A stretch of DNA of 6,584 nucleotides from Methylobacteriaceae bacterium (GTDB lineage Bacteria > Pseudomonadota > Alphaproteobacteria > Rhizobiales > Beijerinckiaceae): the NCBI GenBank assembly GCA_019247255.1, contig JAFAPJ010000657.1, positions 1 through 6,584 of the forward strand, given 5' to 3'. Both the position numbers and the translations under genes were made by a program. The notes beneath the pieces are model-generated. The model was not told where the DNA came from. It saw only the letters and a list, made by a program, of their open reading frames with translations, and did not search any database. Positions 1 to 6,174 of the stretch are shown in pieces; positions within the stretch are counted from its first letter, which is position 1; each line of letters starts with the position of its first letter.

Positions 1-734
1 GAATCGCCCTCGAAGGACGCGACGCAATCCACCATGTGCTCGACGACCCGGGGACCCGCGATCTGGCCGTCCTTCGTCACGTGGCCGACGAGAATCAGCG
101 CCGTCGCCTTCGTCTTGGCGAAGCGGATCAGCGCCTGCGCGCTGCCCCGGACCTGGCCGACGGTGCCAGGCGCCGATTCGATCGTCTCCGTCCACATGGT
201 CTGGATCGAATCGATCACCGCGAGGCGAGGCGGTGCGCCCTGGCCGAGGGTCGCGATGATGTCCTCGACATTGGTCTCGGCGGCGAGCTCGACCGGGCTG
301 TCCGCGAGCCCGAGCCGGTCGGCCCGCAACCGGACCTGCGCGACCGCCTCCTCGCCGGAGATGTAGGCGACGCGGTGCCCGCCCCGGGCGAGGGCGGCCG
401 AGATCTGGATGAGCAGCGTCGACTTGCCGATCCCCGGGTCGCCGCCGATGAGCACGACCGAGCCCGAGACGAGGCCTCCGCCGAGCACGCGGTCGAACTC
501 GGCATTTGCGGTGACCGTCCTGGGCTCGGGCGCGCGCTCGCCGGACAGGCCTTCCAGCGGGAAGACGCGGCCGCGCGCCCGGGCGGGTCGGGTCGCGGCG
601 GGTCCGGCGAGCGTGCCGGCTCCGCCCGCTTCCTCGGCGACCGTGTTCCAGCCGCCGCAGGCTTCGCAACGCCCCCGCCAGCGGTTGTAGACGGCCCCGC
701 AGGCCTGGCAGGCATAGACCGGGTTCTTGGCCAT
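1..734 (-). CDS. radA: DNA repair protein RadA (Sms), N-terminal 244 residues, cut by window edge
   Basis: RadA is a cytoplasmic RecA-like ATPase that helps process recombination intermediates and drives branch migration during repair. The start at 734 gives MAKNPVYAC, followed by a four-cysteine zinc finger (C9, C12, C23, C26, in CQACG and CEACG). The RecA-like core follows: Walker A GGDPGIGKST at residues 97-106, the SGEE segment near 126-129, Walker B ending in RLAVIDS near 170-176, and the GHVTKDG segment near 217-223. The reading frame runs off the left edge at FEGDS, so the RadA-specific KNRFG motif and the Lon-like C-terminal domain lie outside the window. The ATG shares one base with the alr stop codon (TGATG), which implies translational coupling, and a GAGG lies just upstream. 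It is the last gene visible of the dnaB-alr-radA operon. Identity is very secure from the zinc finger plus Walker A combination. Confidence 0.97.
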   Translation of the reverse strand, partial: MAKNPVYACQACGAVYNRWRGRCEACGGWNTVAEEAGGAGTLAGPAATRPARARGRVFPLEGLSGERAPEPRTVTANAEFDRVLGGGLVSGSVVLIGGDPGIGKSTLLIQISAALARGGHRVAYISGEEAVAQVRLRADRLGLADSPVELAAETNVEDIIATLGQGAPPRLAVIDSIQTMWTETIESAPGTVGQVRGSAQALIRFAKTKATALILVGHVTKDGQIAGPRVVEHMVDCVASFEGD

Positions 735-1843
735 CAGGCCTCGTCCAGGTAGCGGCGGGCGTAGCGACGGCCGAGCGAGGTCAGGATCTCGTATCCGATC
801 GTGCCGGCGCGGCGGCCGACCTCGTCGATCTCGAGCCCGTCGCCGATGAGCACGGCCGCGTCGCCACGCTCGGCCCGGGGCGCGTCCGTGACGTCCAGGA
901 TGGTGAGGTCCATCGAGATCGTGCCGACGACGGGGCAGGGGTGTCCGGCGACGAGCGCCGCGGCCCCCGTACCGTCCGCCGCGCTGCCGGACCGGAGAAA
1001 GCCGTCCGCGTAGCCGACGGAGAGCGTCGCGAGCCGGCGCGGCCCGGGCGCGGTCCATCGGGCGTTGTAACCCGCGGTCTCGCCACCCTCGACCTCGCGC
1101 ACCTGAATGATCCTGGCCTCGAGCCGCACGACGGGCCGCATCGGGTTCGCGGTCCAGGGGGTCGGGTTGCCGCCATAGAGCGCATAGCCCGGCCGGACGA
1201 GGGCGTGGTGCGGGCGCTGCGGGAGAAAGATGCCGGCGGAGTTGGCGAGCGAGGCGGGAATGTCGGTCAGGGTCGCCCGGACGACGTCGAAGGCGCGGAT
1301 CTGCCGCGCATTGACGTCCCGCACGGGCTCCTCGGCCGCCACCAGATGGCTCATGAGGAGGGTCGGCTCGATCGCGCCGAGCGCATCGTCCGCGACGAGC
1401 CTCGCCGCCTCCTCGGGCCGGAAGCCGAGGCGGTTCATGCCCGTATCGACGTGGAGGGCCGCAGGGTGCCGGCGGTTCTCGCTGCGGCAGAAGGCGGCCC
1501 AATCGCGGAGCTCGGGCCAGGAGCCTAAAATCGGCCGCAGCCCCTGCGCCGCGAAGAGCTGCTCGGCGCCGGAGGGCAGCCCGTTCAGCACGTAGATGGC
1601 GGCCTCGGGCAGCTCGGCGCGCAGCCGGATGGCTTCGCCCGGATGCGCCACGAAGAAGGTCAGGCAGCCGGCGCGGGCCAGGGCGCGGCCGGCCTGCTCG
1701 AGCCCGATCCCGTACGCATCGGCCTTCACGACCGCCGCGCATTCGGCCGGCGCCGCACGGTCGCGCAAGAGGCGCCAGTTCGCCGCGAGCGCGCCGAGAT
1801 CGATCGTGAGGGTCGCGCCCGCTGCGTCCGGCGCTCCGCTCAT
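734..1843 (-). CDS. alr: Alanine racemase (PLP-dependent), 369 aa
   Basis: This enzyme interconverts L- and D-alanine and supplies D-Ala for peptidoglycan in the cytoplasm. The length is normal for the family. The N-terminal TIM barrel carries the PLP-binding lysine in VVKADAYG (K40). Family signatures follow: HVDTGMNRLG at residues 131-140, the SLANSAGIF segment near 198-206, and RPGYALYGG near 217-225. The C-terminal beta domain carries the second catalytic base, the tyrosine of AGYNARW (Y259), then SVGYADGF and TISMD (311-312), and a C-terminal YEILTSLGRR. Both catalytic residues are present, so the enzyme should be active. The ATG at 1843 lies 22 nt after the dnaB stop with an AGG about 9 nt upstream, and the stop overlaps the radA start by one base. 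I cannot tell from sequence whether this is the biosynthetic (alr) or catabolic (dadX) type. The housekeeping operon favours biosynthetic. Confidence 0.96.
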   Translation of the reverse strand: MSGAPDAAGATLTIDLGALAANWRLLRDRAAPAECAAVVKADAYGIGLEQAGRALARAGCLTFFVAHPGEAIRLRAELPEAAIYVLNGLPSGAEQLFAAQGLRPILGSWPELRDWAAFCRSENRRHPAALHVDTGMNRLGFRPEEAARLVADDALGAIEPTLLMSHLVAAEEPVRDVNARQIRAFDVVRATLTDIPASLANSAGIFLPQRPHHALVRPGYALYGGNPTPWTANPMRPVVRLEARIIQVREVEGGETAGYNARWTAPGPRRLATLSVGYADGFLRSGSAADGTGAAALVAGHPCPVVGTISMDLTILDVTDAPRAERGDAAVLIGDGLEIDEVGRRAGTIGYEILTSLGRRYARRYLDEA

Positions 1844-1865
1844 GCCGGGAACCTGCCGGAGAGCG

Positions 1866-3353
1866 TCAGTAGCGGTCGGGAAGCTTGTCTTCCTCGGCGA
1901 GGTTGCCGAAGCGGGTCACGTCCGCCTGGAAGGCGAGCCCGACGGTGCCGGTCGGCCCGTGGCGCTGCTTGCCGATGATCACCTCGGCCTTGCCGTGCAC
2001 GAGGTCCATCTCGGTCTGCCACTTGATATGCTCCTCGGTGCCGACGCGCGGCTCCTTGTTCTTGATGTAGTATTCCTCGCGAAACACGAACATGACGACG
2101 TCCGCGTCCTGCTCGATCGAGCCCGATTCGCGCAGGTCCGAGAGCTGCGGGCGCTTGTCGTCGCGGCTCTCGACCTGGCGGGAGAGCTGGGACAGCGCGA
2201 GCACGGGCACGTTCAGCTCCTTGGCGAGCGCCTTGAGCCCAGTCGTGATCTCGGTCAGCTCCTGCACCCGGTTGTCGCCCTTGCGGGCCGAGCCCGAGAG
2301 AAGCTGCAGGTAGTCGACGACCAGGAGGTCGAGCCCGCGCTGGCGCTTCAGCCGCCGGGCCCGTGCCGTCAGCTGCGCGATCGAGATGCCGCCCGTCTGG
2401 TCGATGTAGAAGGGGATCGTCTGCATCTCGCGGGCGACGTCCGTGATCTTGTAGAAATCGTCCTCGCGGATGTCGCCGCGGCGGATGCGGTAGGACGGCA
2501 CGCCCGATTGCTCGGCGATGATGCGGGTCGCGAGCTGCTCCGACGACATCTCGAGCGAGAAGAAGCCGACGATCCCGCCGTTCACGCTCTTGGTCGAGCC
2601 GTCCGGCTGCTTCTCGCCGCGATAGGCCTTGGCGATGTTGAAGGCCATGTTCGTGGCGAGCGCCGTCTTCCCCATCCCGGGGCGCCCGGCGAGGATCACG
2701 AGGTCGGACGCCTGCAGGCCGCCCATCATCCGATCGAGGTCGTGGAGACCCGTCGCGAGGCCGGACAGCTTGCCGTCCCGCTTGAAGGCCGCGGCCGCCA
2801 TGTCGATCGCGTGCGTCAGCGCGTCCGAGAAGCGCTGGAAGCCGCCGTCGTAGCGGCCAGTCTCGGCGAGCTCGTAGAGGCGCCGCTCGGCCGCCTCGAT
2901 CTGGTCGCGCGGCGAGGTCTCGACGGGCGCGTCGTAGGCGACGTTGACCACGTCCTCGCCGATCGTGATCAGGTTGCGCCGGGTCGCGAGGTCCGAGATC
3001 GTCCGCCCGTAATCCTCCGCGTTGATGATCGTCGTGGCTTCCGCGGCCAGCCGCGCCAGATATTGCGCGACCGTCATGCCGCCGAGATCGAGCTCGCCGA
3101 GATAGGTCCGGAGCGTGATGGGCGTCGCGACCTTGCCGGCCTTGATGAGGCTCGAGGCCACCTCGAAGATGCGCCGATGCACTTCCTCGAAAAAGTGCTC
3201 GGGGCGCAGGAAGTCCGACACGCGGTAGAAGGCGTCGTTGTTGACGAGGATGGCGCCGAGCAGCGCCTGCTCCGCGTCGATGTTGTTCGGCGGCGTGCGG
3301 AACTCGCGCGGAGCGACGTCGAGGCGGGTGACGAGGGCGGTAGCGGCGGCCAT
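1866..3353 (-). CDS. dnaB: Replicative DNA helicase DnaB, 495 aa
   Basis: DnaB is the hexameric 5'-3' helicase of the replisome; it loads at oriC and binds primase through its N-terminal domain. The N-terminal domain starts at PPNNIDAEQALLG (residues 21-33) and extends to about 170, followed by a linker helix. The RecA-like C-terminal domain starts near SGLATGLHDLD (197-207). It has Walker A GRPGMGKT at 223-230, the catalytic glutamate in FFSLEMS (E268), Walker B LLVVDYLQLL at 343-352, LSQLSRQVE at 387-395, LRESGSIEQDAD at 407-418, and the arginine-finger segment KQRHGPTG at 462-469. Two insertions relative to E. coli-type DnaB, near residues 246-259 and 431-450, look like those of alphaproteobacterial homologues. 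The start at 3353 is supported by an AGGA at 3364-3367, 10 nt upstream. There is no intein. It is the first gene of the operon, and its promoter should lie in 3354-3576. Confidence 0.98.
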   Translation of the reverse strand: MAAATALVTRLDVAPREFRTPPNNIDAEQALLGAILVNNDAFYRVSDFLRPEHFFEEVHRRIFEVASSLIKAGKVATPITLRTYLGELDLGGMTVAQYLARLAAEATTIINAEDYGRTISDLATRRNLITIGEDVVNVAYDAPVETSPRDQIEAAERRLYELAETGRYDGGFQRFSDALTHAIDMAAAAFKRDGKLSGLATGLHDLDRMMGGLQASDLVILAGRPGMGKTALATNMAFNIAKAYRGEKQPDGSTKSVNGGIVGFFSLEMSSEQLATRIIAEQSGVPSYRIRRGDIREDDFYKITDVAREMQTIPFYIDQTGGISIAQLTARARRLKRQRGLDLLVVDYLQLLSGSARKGDNRVQELTEITTGLKALAKELNVPVLALSQLSRQVESRDDKRPQLSDLRESGSIEQDADVVMFVFREEYYIKNKEPRVGTEEHIKWQTEMDLVHGKAEVIIGKQRHGPTGTVGLAFQADVTRFGNLAEEDKLPDRY

Positions 3354-3395
3354 GCGGCGCGGTTCCTGGAGAGACGAGGTCCGAATGGCGCGATT

Positions 3396-3407
3396 CGCGT
3401 TAACGCG
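3396..3407. repeat. Perfect 12-bp palindrome CGCGTTAACGCG upstream of dnaB
   Basis: The twelve bases are identical on both strands and lie 43 nt upstream of the dnaB start codon. The AT core GTTAAC stands out in this very GC-rich sequence. Possible roles are an operator for a dimeric regulator or half of a CtrA-type site (TTAA), but no second TTAA is placed correctly here. Function is not established. Confidence 0.5.
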
Positions 3408-3467
3408 CCCGCCGTTCCGGCCGCCATCCCCGATTCACACATCCGCCCACCGGCCGGAAAGGGCGGG
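3408..3467. repeat. Interrupted inverted repeat in the dnaB upstream region
   Basis: CCCGCC (3408-3413) pairs with GGCGGG (3462-3467), and TTCCGGCC (3415-3422) pairs with GGCCGGAA (3452-3459). That gives 14 bp of stem with a small internal mismatch and a 29-nt loop. It directly adjoins the 12-bp palindrome. It could form a cruciform, a structured 5' leader of dnaB if transcription starts upstream of it, or paired protein-binding sites. The long loop makes a simple terminator unlikely. Confidence 0.4.
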
Positions 3468-3576
3468 CCTCGATTGCGTATAGAACAAAAAGAGAACGGA
3501 GGGAAGCGGCTCCGCGAGCCTCGACTCCGGGCGGGTCGCTCGCGCATGGAAGGCGTGCGCTCCGCAATTCGATACC

Positions 3577-4284
3577 ATGCTGACCGTCGCCGGCTTCACC
3601 TCTCTCGATCTCGTCGCGTTCGCGTTCTTCGCCGGCGCATGGCTCGTCTATCATATCCGGCTCGAGCGCAGTGCCCGGGCGGAGCGCAGCCTGAACCGGC
3701 TCATGCACGGGCAGCGCTTCGCCTGGATGCGGGCCGCGATGGGGCGCGAGAACCGCGTCGTCGATACGACGATCAACGCGAGCCTGCAGAACGGGACGGC
3801 GTTCTTCGCCTCGACCTCGCTTCTCGCCATCGGCGCGAGCCTGGCGCTTCTGCGGTCGACGAACGAGGTGCTCCACCTGTTCGCGGACCTGCCCTTCGGC
3901 GGGGCGAGCACCGCGGCCGTTTGGGAGTTGAAGGTCCTCGGGCTGACCGTGATCTTCGTCTACGCCTTCTTCAAGTTCGCCTGGGCGTACCGGCTCTATA
4001 ATTACGCCGCGATCCTGATCGGGGCGCTTCCGTCATCGAGCGCCCCGGACAGCGACCTCGGGCGCGCGGGATGGCGGGCGGCCAGCATGAGCACGGCGGC
4101 CGGACGGCATTTCGCCCGCGGGCAGCGTGCGCTCTTCTTCTCCGTCGCCTATCTCGGGTGGTTCATGAGCGCGACGGTGCTGTTCGTCTCGACGGCCGCC
4201 GTGTTCTTCGTGATGTGGCGTCGGCAGTTCGCTTCGGACGCGCTGGCGTCGCTGGACGAGGGACCATGGCCCGAGATGCCGTGA
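3577..4284 (+). CDS. DUF599 family integral membrane protein, 235 aa
   Basis: I recognise this as a DUF599 protein, a family of bacterial inner-membrane proteins with no assigned function. Characteristic segments are LDLVAFAFFAGAWLVYH (residues 10-26), SLNRLMHGQRFAWM (38-51), the REN-R-VVD stretch (57-63), LQNGTAFFASTSLLAIG (70-86), and WELKVLGL then FVYAFFKFAWAYRLYNY (116-143). Four hydrophobic membrane segments are visible: about 8-26, 74-93, 116-136 and 190-213. There is no cleavable signal peptide; the first membrane helix probably serves as anchor. The ATG at 3577 has no clear Shine-Dalgarno sequence, but no other in-frame start codon is near it upstream and the family signature begins only ten residues in, so it is the best start. 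It is transcribed divergently from dnaB, and its last 19 nt overlap the next gene, suggesting an operon. Family assignment is from recalled conserved segments; the role is unknown. Confidence 0.85.
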   Translation: MLTVAGFTSLDLVAFAFFAGAWLVYHIRLERSARAERSLNRLMHGQRFAWMRAAMGRENRVVDTTINASLQNGTAFFASTSLLAIGASLALLRSTNEVLHLFADLPFGGASTAAVWELKVLGLTVIFVYAFFKFAWAYRLYNYAAILIGALPSSSAPDSDLGRAGWRAASMSTAAGRHFARGQRALFFSVAYLGWFMSATVLFVSTAAVFFVMWRRQFASDALASLDEGPWPEMP

Positions 4285-4550
4285 CGGCCGAAGCCGTCGA
4301 GGACACGATCCTGGCGTTGACGACGCAGCTCGGCCCGGAGAAGACGATCTGCCCCTCGGATGCCGCCCGGGCGCTGGCCGGCAACGACCCCGAGATCTGG
4401 CGTCGGCTGATGCCCGACATTCGCCGCGTGGCGATCCGGCTCATGAAGGAAGGCCGCGTGCTCATCAAGCGCAAGGGCCGGGTGGTCGACCCCGATGATT
4501 TCCGCGGCGTGTACCGGATCGCCGTCGCGCCCTCGCCACCGGAGGCATAG
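4266..4550 (+). CDS. DUF3253 family small protein, 94 aa, winged-helix-like
   Basis: The length and segments fit DUF3253: an N-terminal helix VEDTILALT (residues 11-19), the CPSDAARALAG segment (29-39), WRRLMPDIRRVAIRL (45-59), then the hairpin GRVLIKRKGRVVDPDDFRG (63-81). The pattern of three helices followed by a basic two-strand hairpin resembles a winged helix, so nucleic-acid binding is possible, but that is inference only. The ATG at 4266 lies inside the DUF599 gene, overlapping its end by 19 nt, with GAGGGA a few bases upstream, which implies coupled translation. Its stop lies 4 nt from the stop of the convergent RraA-like gene. The same frame is open further upstream to 4071, but that part overlaps the DUF599 gene and lacks family similarity, so the short start is preferred. 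No function is known for the family. Confidence 0.82.
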   Translation: MARDAVTAEAVEDTILALTTQLGPEKTICPSDAARALAGNDPEIWRRLMPDIRRVAIRLMKEGRVLIKRKGRVVDPDDFRGVYRIAVAPSPPEA

Positions 4551-4554
4551 GGGC

Positions 4555-5253
4555 TCAGCTCCGGCGCTCGGCCTCGTAGCGGGCCTTGGTTTCGGCGTTG
4601 GGTGGGTACAGGCCGGGGAGGGGGACGCCGCGCTCCACCTCCTTCATGATCCAGAGCTCGATGAGTTCCTGCTCGGGCCCGAGGCGCGCGACCTCCTCGA
4701 CGAGCGCGGCCGGGATCACGACCGCGCCATCCCGGTCCGCCACGATCACGTCCTCCGGGAAGACCGCGACGCCGCCGCAGCCGACCGGCTCGTTCCAGCC
4801 GACGAAGGTGAGGCTCGCGACGGAGGCCGGCGCGGCGACGCCCGCGCACCAGACGGGCAGCCCTGTCGCCTCGACGCCGGTGGCGTCCCGCAAGGCGCCG
4901 TCCGTCACGAGCGCGGCGACGCCGCGCTTGCGCATCCGCGCGCACAAGATGTCACCGAAGATGCCGGCGCCTGGAATACCCATCGCGTCCACGACCGCGA
5001 TGACGCCCTCCGGCATCGCCTCGATCGCGCCGCGCGTCGAGGTCGGCGAGGACCAGGCCTGCGGCGTCGCAAGGTCCTCGCGTGCGGGGACGAAGCGCAA
5101 CGTGAAGGCCCGTCCGACGACGCGGCTCTCGGCCGCGAAGGCCGGCCGCGGGCCATGCATCCAGCTGCGCCGGATGCCCTTCTTCAGAAGGATCGTCGTG
5201 ATCGTCCCGGTGGAGGTCGCGCGCAGCGCCTCCGCAACCGCCCTGTCCAGCAA
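4555..5253 (-). CDS. RraA-like protein (HMG/CHA aldolase superfamily), 232 aa, TTG start
   Basis: This is a member of the RraA/4-hydroxy-4-methyl-2-oxoglutarate aldolase superfamily, usually annotated as RraA family protein or ribonuclease activity regulator RraA. Visible segments are VVGRAFTLRFVPAREDL (residues 45-61), IAVVDAMG (85-92), the GDILCARMRKRGVAALVTDG loop (100-119), LRD (121-123), GCGGVAVFPEDVIVADRDG (158-176) and a C-terminal GLYPP. The Gly-Asp...Arg-Asp arrangement (G100-D101, R122, D123) matches the substrate- and metal-binding pattern of active aldolases of this fold, so an enzymatic role on a 2-oxo acid is at least as likely as RNase E control. Its substrate is unknown. No ATG fits the N-terminus. 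TTG at 5253 has AAGGAG exactly 7 nt upstream and gives a normal family length. It lies 40 nt after the GH25 stop on the same strand and could be co-transcribed. Confidence 0.85.
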   Translation of the reverse strand: MLDRAVAEALRATSTGTITTILLKKGIRRSWMHGPRPAFAAESRVVGRAFTLRFVPAREDLATPQAWSSPTSTRGAIEAMPEGVIAVVDAMGIPGAGIFGDILCARMRKRGVAALVTDGALRDATGVEATGLPVWCAGVAAPASVASLTFVGWNEPVGCGGVAVFPEDVIVADRDGAVVIPAALVEEVARLGPEQELIELWIMKEVERGVPLPGLYPPNAETKARYEAERRS

Positions 5254-5260
5254 CAGCCCG

Positions 5261-5266
5261 CTCCTT
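5261..5266 (-). promoter_or_regulatory. Ribosome binding site AAGGAG for the RraA-like gene
   Basis: Reading the minus strand, AAGGAG is followed by 7 nt and then TTG at 5253. This strong match decides the start of the RraA-like gene, which has no ATG in the right place. CTG codons flank the TTG on both sides, at 5256 and 5250, and are less likely starts. Confidence 0.7.
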
Positions 5267-5293
5267 GCGCCGATCCGTTGGCCGAGCGCGGGG

Positions 5294-6133
5294 TCAAGAG
5301 CCCCGCATCGATTCCCGGCAGGCGCTGAAGCGGATATCACAATCGTGCTGGAGGAAGCGAAGCCAGTCCTCCTCCGAGCCGTAGAAGGCGTTGCGGTCGA
5401 CCGCGCCCGCGATCCCGGGTACGCGCCCGGTGGTCGTGTACTGCCACATCGTCCAACGCCGCTCGGGATAGCGCTGGTGCGGCTCGGCCGCGGTCGAGCG
5501 GACCCAGTGCGGATACTCGCTGAGCGCGCCCTCAAGCACGTCCTGATGGAACGTGATGTCGGTGTAGATGATCGGGCGCTTGCCCGTATGCCGCTCCATC
5601 TCCTCCAGCATGAGCCGGATCATCGCGAGCGCTTTGTCGCGCGGGATCTTGCCCGGGCAAAGCTTCGATTCGCCGTTCCACTCGACGTCGAGGACGGGCG
5701 GCATGGCGCCGGGATCGGCCGGAACGTTGCGCTTGAACCACTCGGCCTGCTGAGAGGCGGGTCGGCACCAGAACATGAAATGGTAGGCGCCGCGCGGGAT
5801 GCCGGCGTTCTTCGCGCCGTACCAGTTCTCGAGAAAGCGCGTATCCACGTGGTCGCCGCCCTCGGTCGCCTTGATGAAGGCGAACTGAGTGCCGGCATCG
5901 CTGACGGCCGCCCAGTCGATCTTGCCCTGCCATTTGGACACGTCGATGCCGTGGATGGGCAGGCGATGGGCGGTCGAGACCCCGGGGTGAGGCTTCGCAT
6001 CGCCGAGCGAGCCATAGCGCTGGGCGCAGGAGGCGAGGGCGATCCCGAGCACGGCGAGGCATAGGCCGCGGGCCGCGGCCCGGATGGTGGAACGTGAAGG
6101 GGTTCGGGCGAAGGTCATTCGGCCGTCGCTCAT
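5294..6133 (-). CDS. GH25 lysozyme-type lipoprotein (peptidoglycan muramidase), 279 aa
   Basis: Glycoside hydrolase family 25 enzymes cut the MurNAc-GlcNAc beta-1,4 bond of peptidoglycan. The N-terminus has basic residues, a hydrophobic stretch near 23-34 and a lipobox LASC, so the mature protein should be lipidated at C36. Residues AQ follow the cysteine, with no Asp at +2, which favours the outer membrane. The catalytic domain runs from about 60 to 262: GIDVSKWQGKIDW (62-74), FAFIKATEG (84-92), RGAYHFMFW (114-122), PPVLDVEW (145-152), RPIIYT (186-191), and WTMWQYTTTGRVPGI to AVDRN (227-248). The four acidic active-site positions expected from the family are present: D64, D149, E151 and D246. 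Four further cysteines (123, 159, 265, 272) could form disulfides in the periplasm. ATG at 6133 was chosen; ATG at 6118 is also possible, and neither has a clear Shine-Dalgarno. Likely role: cell-wall remodelling. Confidence 0.92.
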   Translation of the reverse strand: MSDGRMTFARTPSRSTIRAAARGLCLAVLGIALASCAQRYGSLGDAKPHPGVSTAHRLPIHGIDVSKWQGKIDWAAVSDAGTQFAFIKATEGGDHVDTRFLENWYGAKNAGIPRGAYHFMFWCRPASQQAEWFKRNVPADPGAMPPVLDVEWNGESKLCPGKIPRDKALAMIRLMLEEMERHTGKRPIIYTDITFHQDVLEGALSEYPHWVRSTAAEPHQRYPERRWTMWQYTTTGRVPGIAGAVDRNAFYGSEEDWLRFLQHDCDIRFSACRESMRGS

Positions 6134-6174
6134 CGTTTACGCAGCACAGAACCTAGCGAATGCCCCATTCCCCG

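Larger units (their letters stand above)
3354..3576. promoter_or_regulatory. Divergent intergenic region between dnaB and the DUF599 gene
   Basis: This 223-nt gap must hold the dnaB operon promoter (minus strand) and the promoter of the plus-strand pair. The sequence shows a perfect 12-bp palindrome at 3396-3407, an interrupted inverted repeat at 3408-3467, and three GANTC sites beginning at 3392, 3432 and 3523. The AT-rich stretch around 3474-3494 includes TATAGA at 3479-3484 on the plus strand and CTATAC on the minus strand. Either could be a -10 element, but I find no convincing -35 partner for either. I see no supported small gene here. The promoter role is inferred from the divergent layout, not from a clean promoter match. 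Confidence 0.5.

Noticed and set aside
36..752. 238-codon plus-strand open frame over radA
   Set aside because: The minus-strand translation contains the RadA zinc finger and Walker motifs, so this is a shadow.
941..1528. 195-codon plus-strand open frame over alr
   Set aside because: Antisense shadow of a clear alanine racemase with both catalytic residues.
2589..2650. Insertion after the DnaB Walker A helix considered as an intein or mobile insertion
   Set aside because: It is only about 14 residues, lacks splicing motifs, and resembles the short insertion found in other alphaproteobacterial DnaB proteins.
3479..3484. TATAGA as a sigma-70 -10 element for the DUF599 gene
   Set aside because: No acceptable -35 hexamer at 16-18 bp upstream, so it was not listed as a separate promoter.
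1596..4001. 801-codon open frame on the plus strand across alr, dnaB and the DUF599 gene
   Set aside because: It is antisense to dnaB and out of frame with DUF599, its composition is Arg/Ala/Gly/Asp-rich as expected of a GC-bias shadow, and it shows no domain.
4071..4550. 159-codon version of the DUF3253 frame starting inside the DUF599 gene
   Set aside because: The extra 65 residues are Arg-rich shadow sequence; family similarity starts only after the ATG at 4266.
4555..5535. 326-codon version of the RraA-like frame extending into the GH25 gene
   Set aside because: The added N-terminus overlaps GH25 by some 240 nt, has no RraA similarity, and a TTG with an ideal Shine-Dalgarno exists at 5253.
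4586..6064. 492-codon open frame on the plus strand over the RraA-like and GH25 genes
   Set aside because: The opposite strand encodes two clear families with intact motifs; the long frame reflects high GC and scarce stops.
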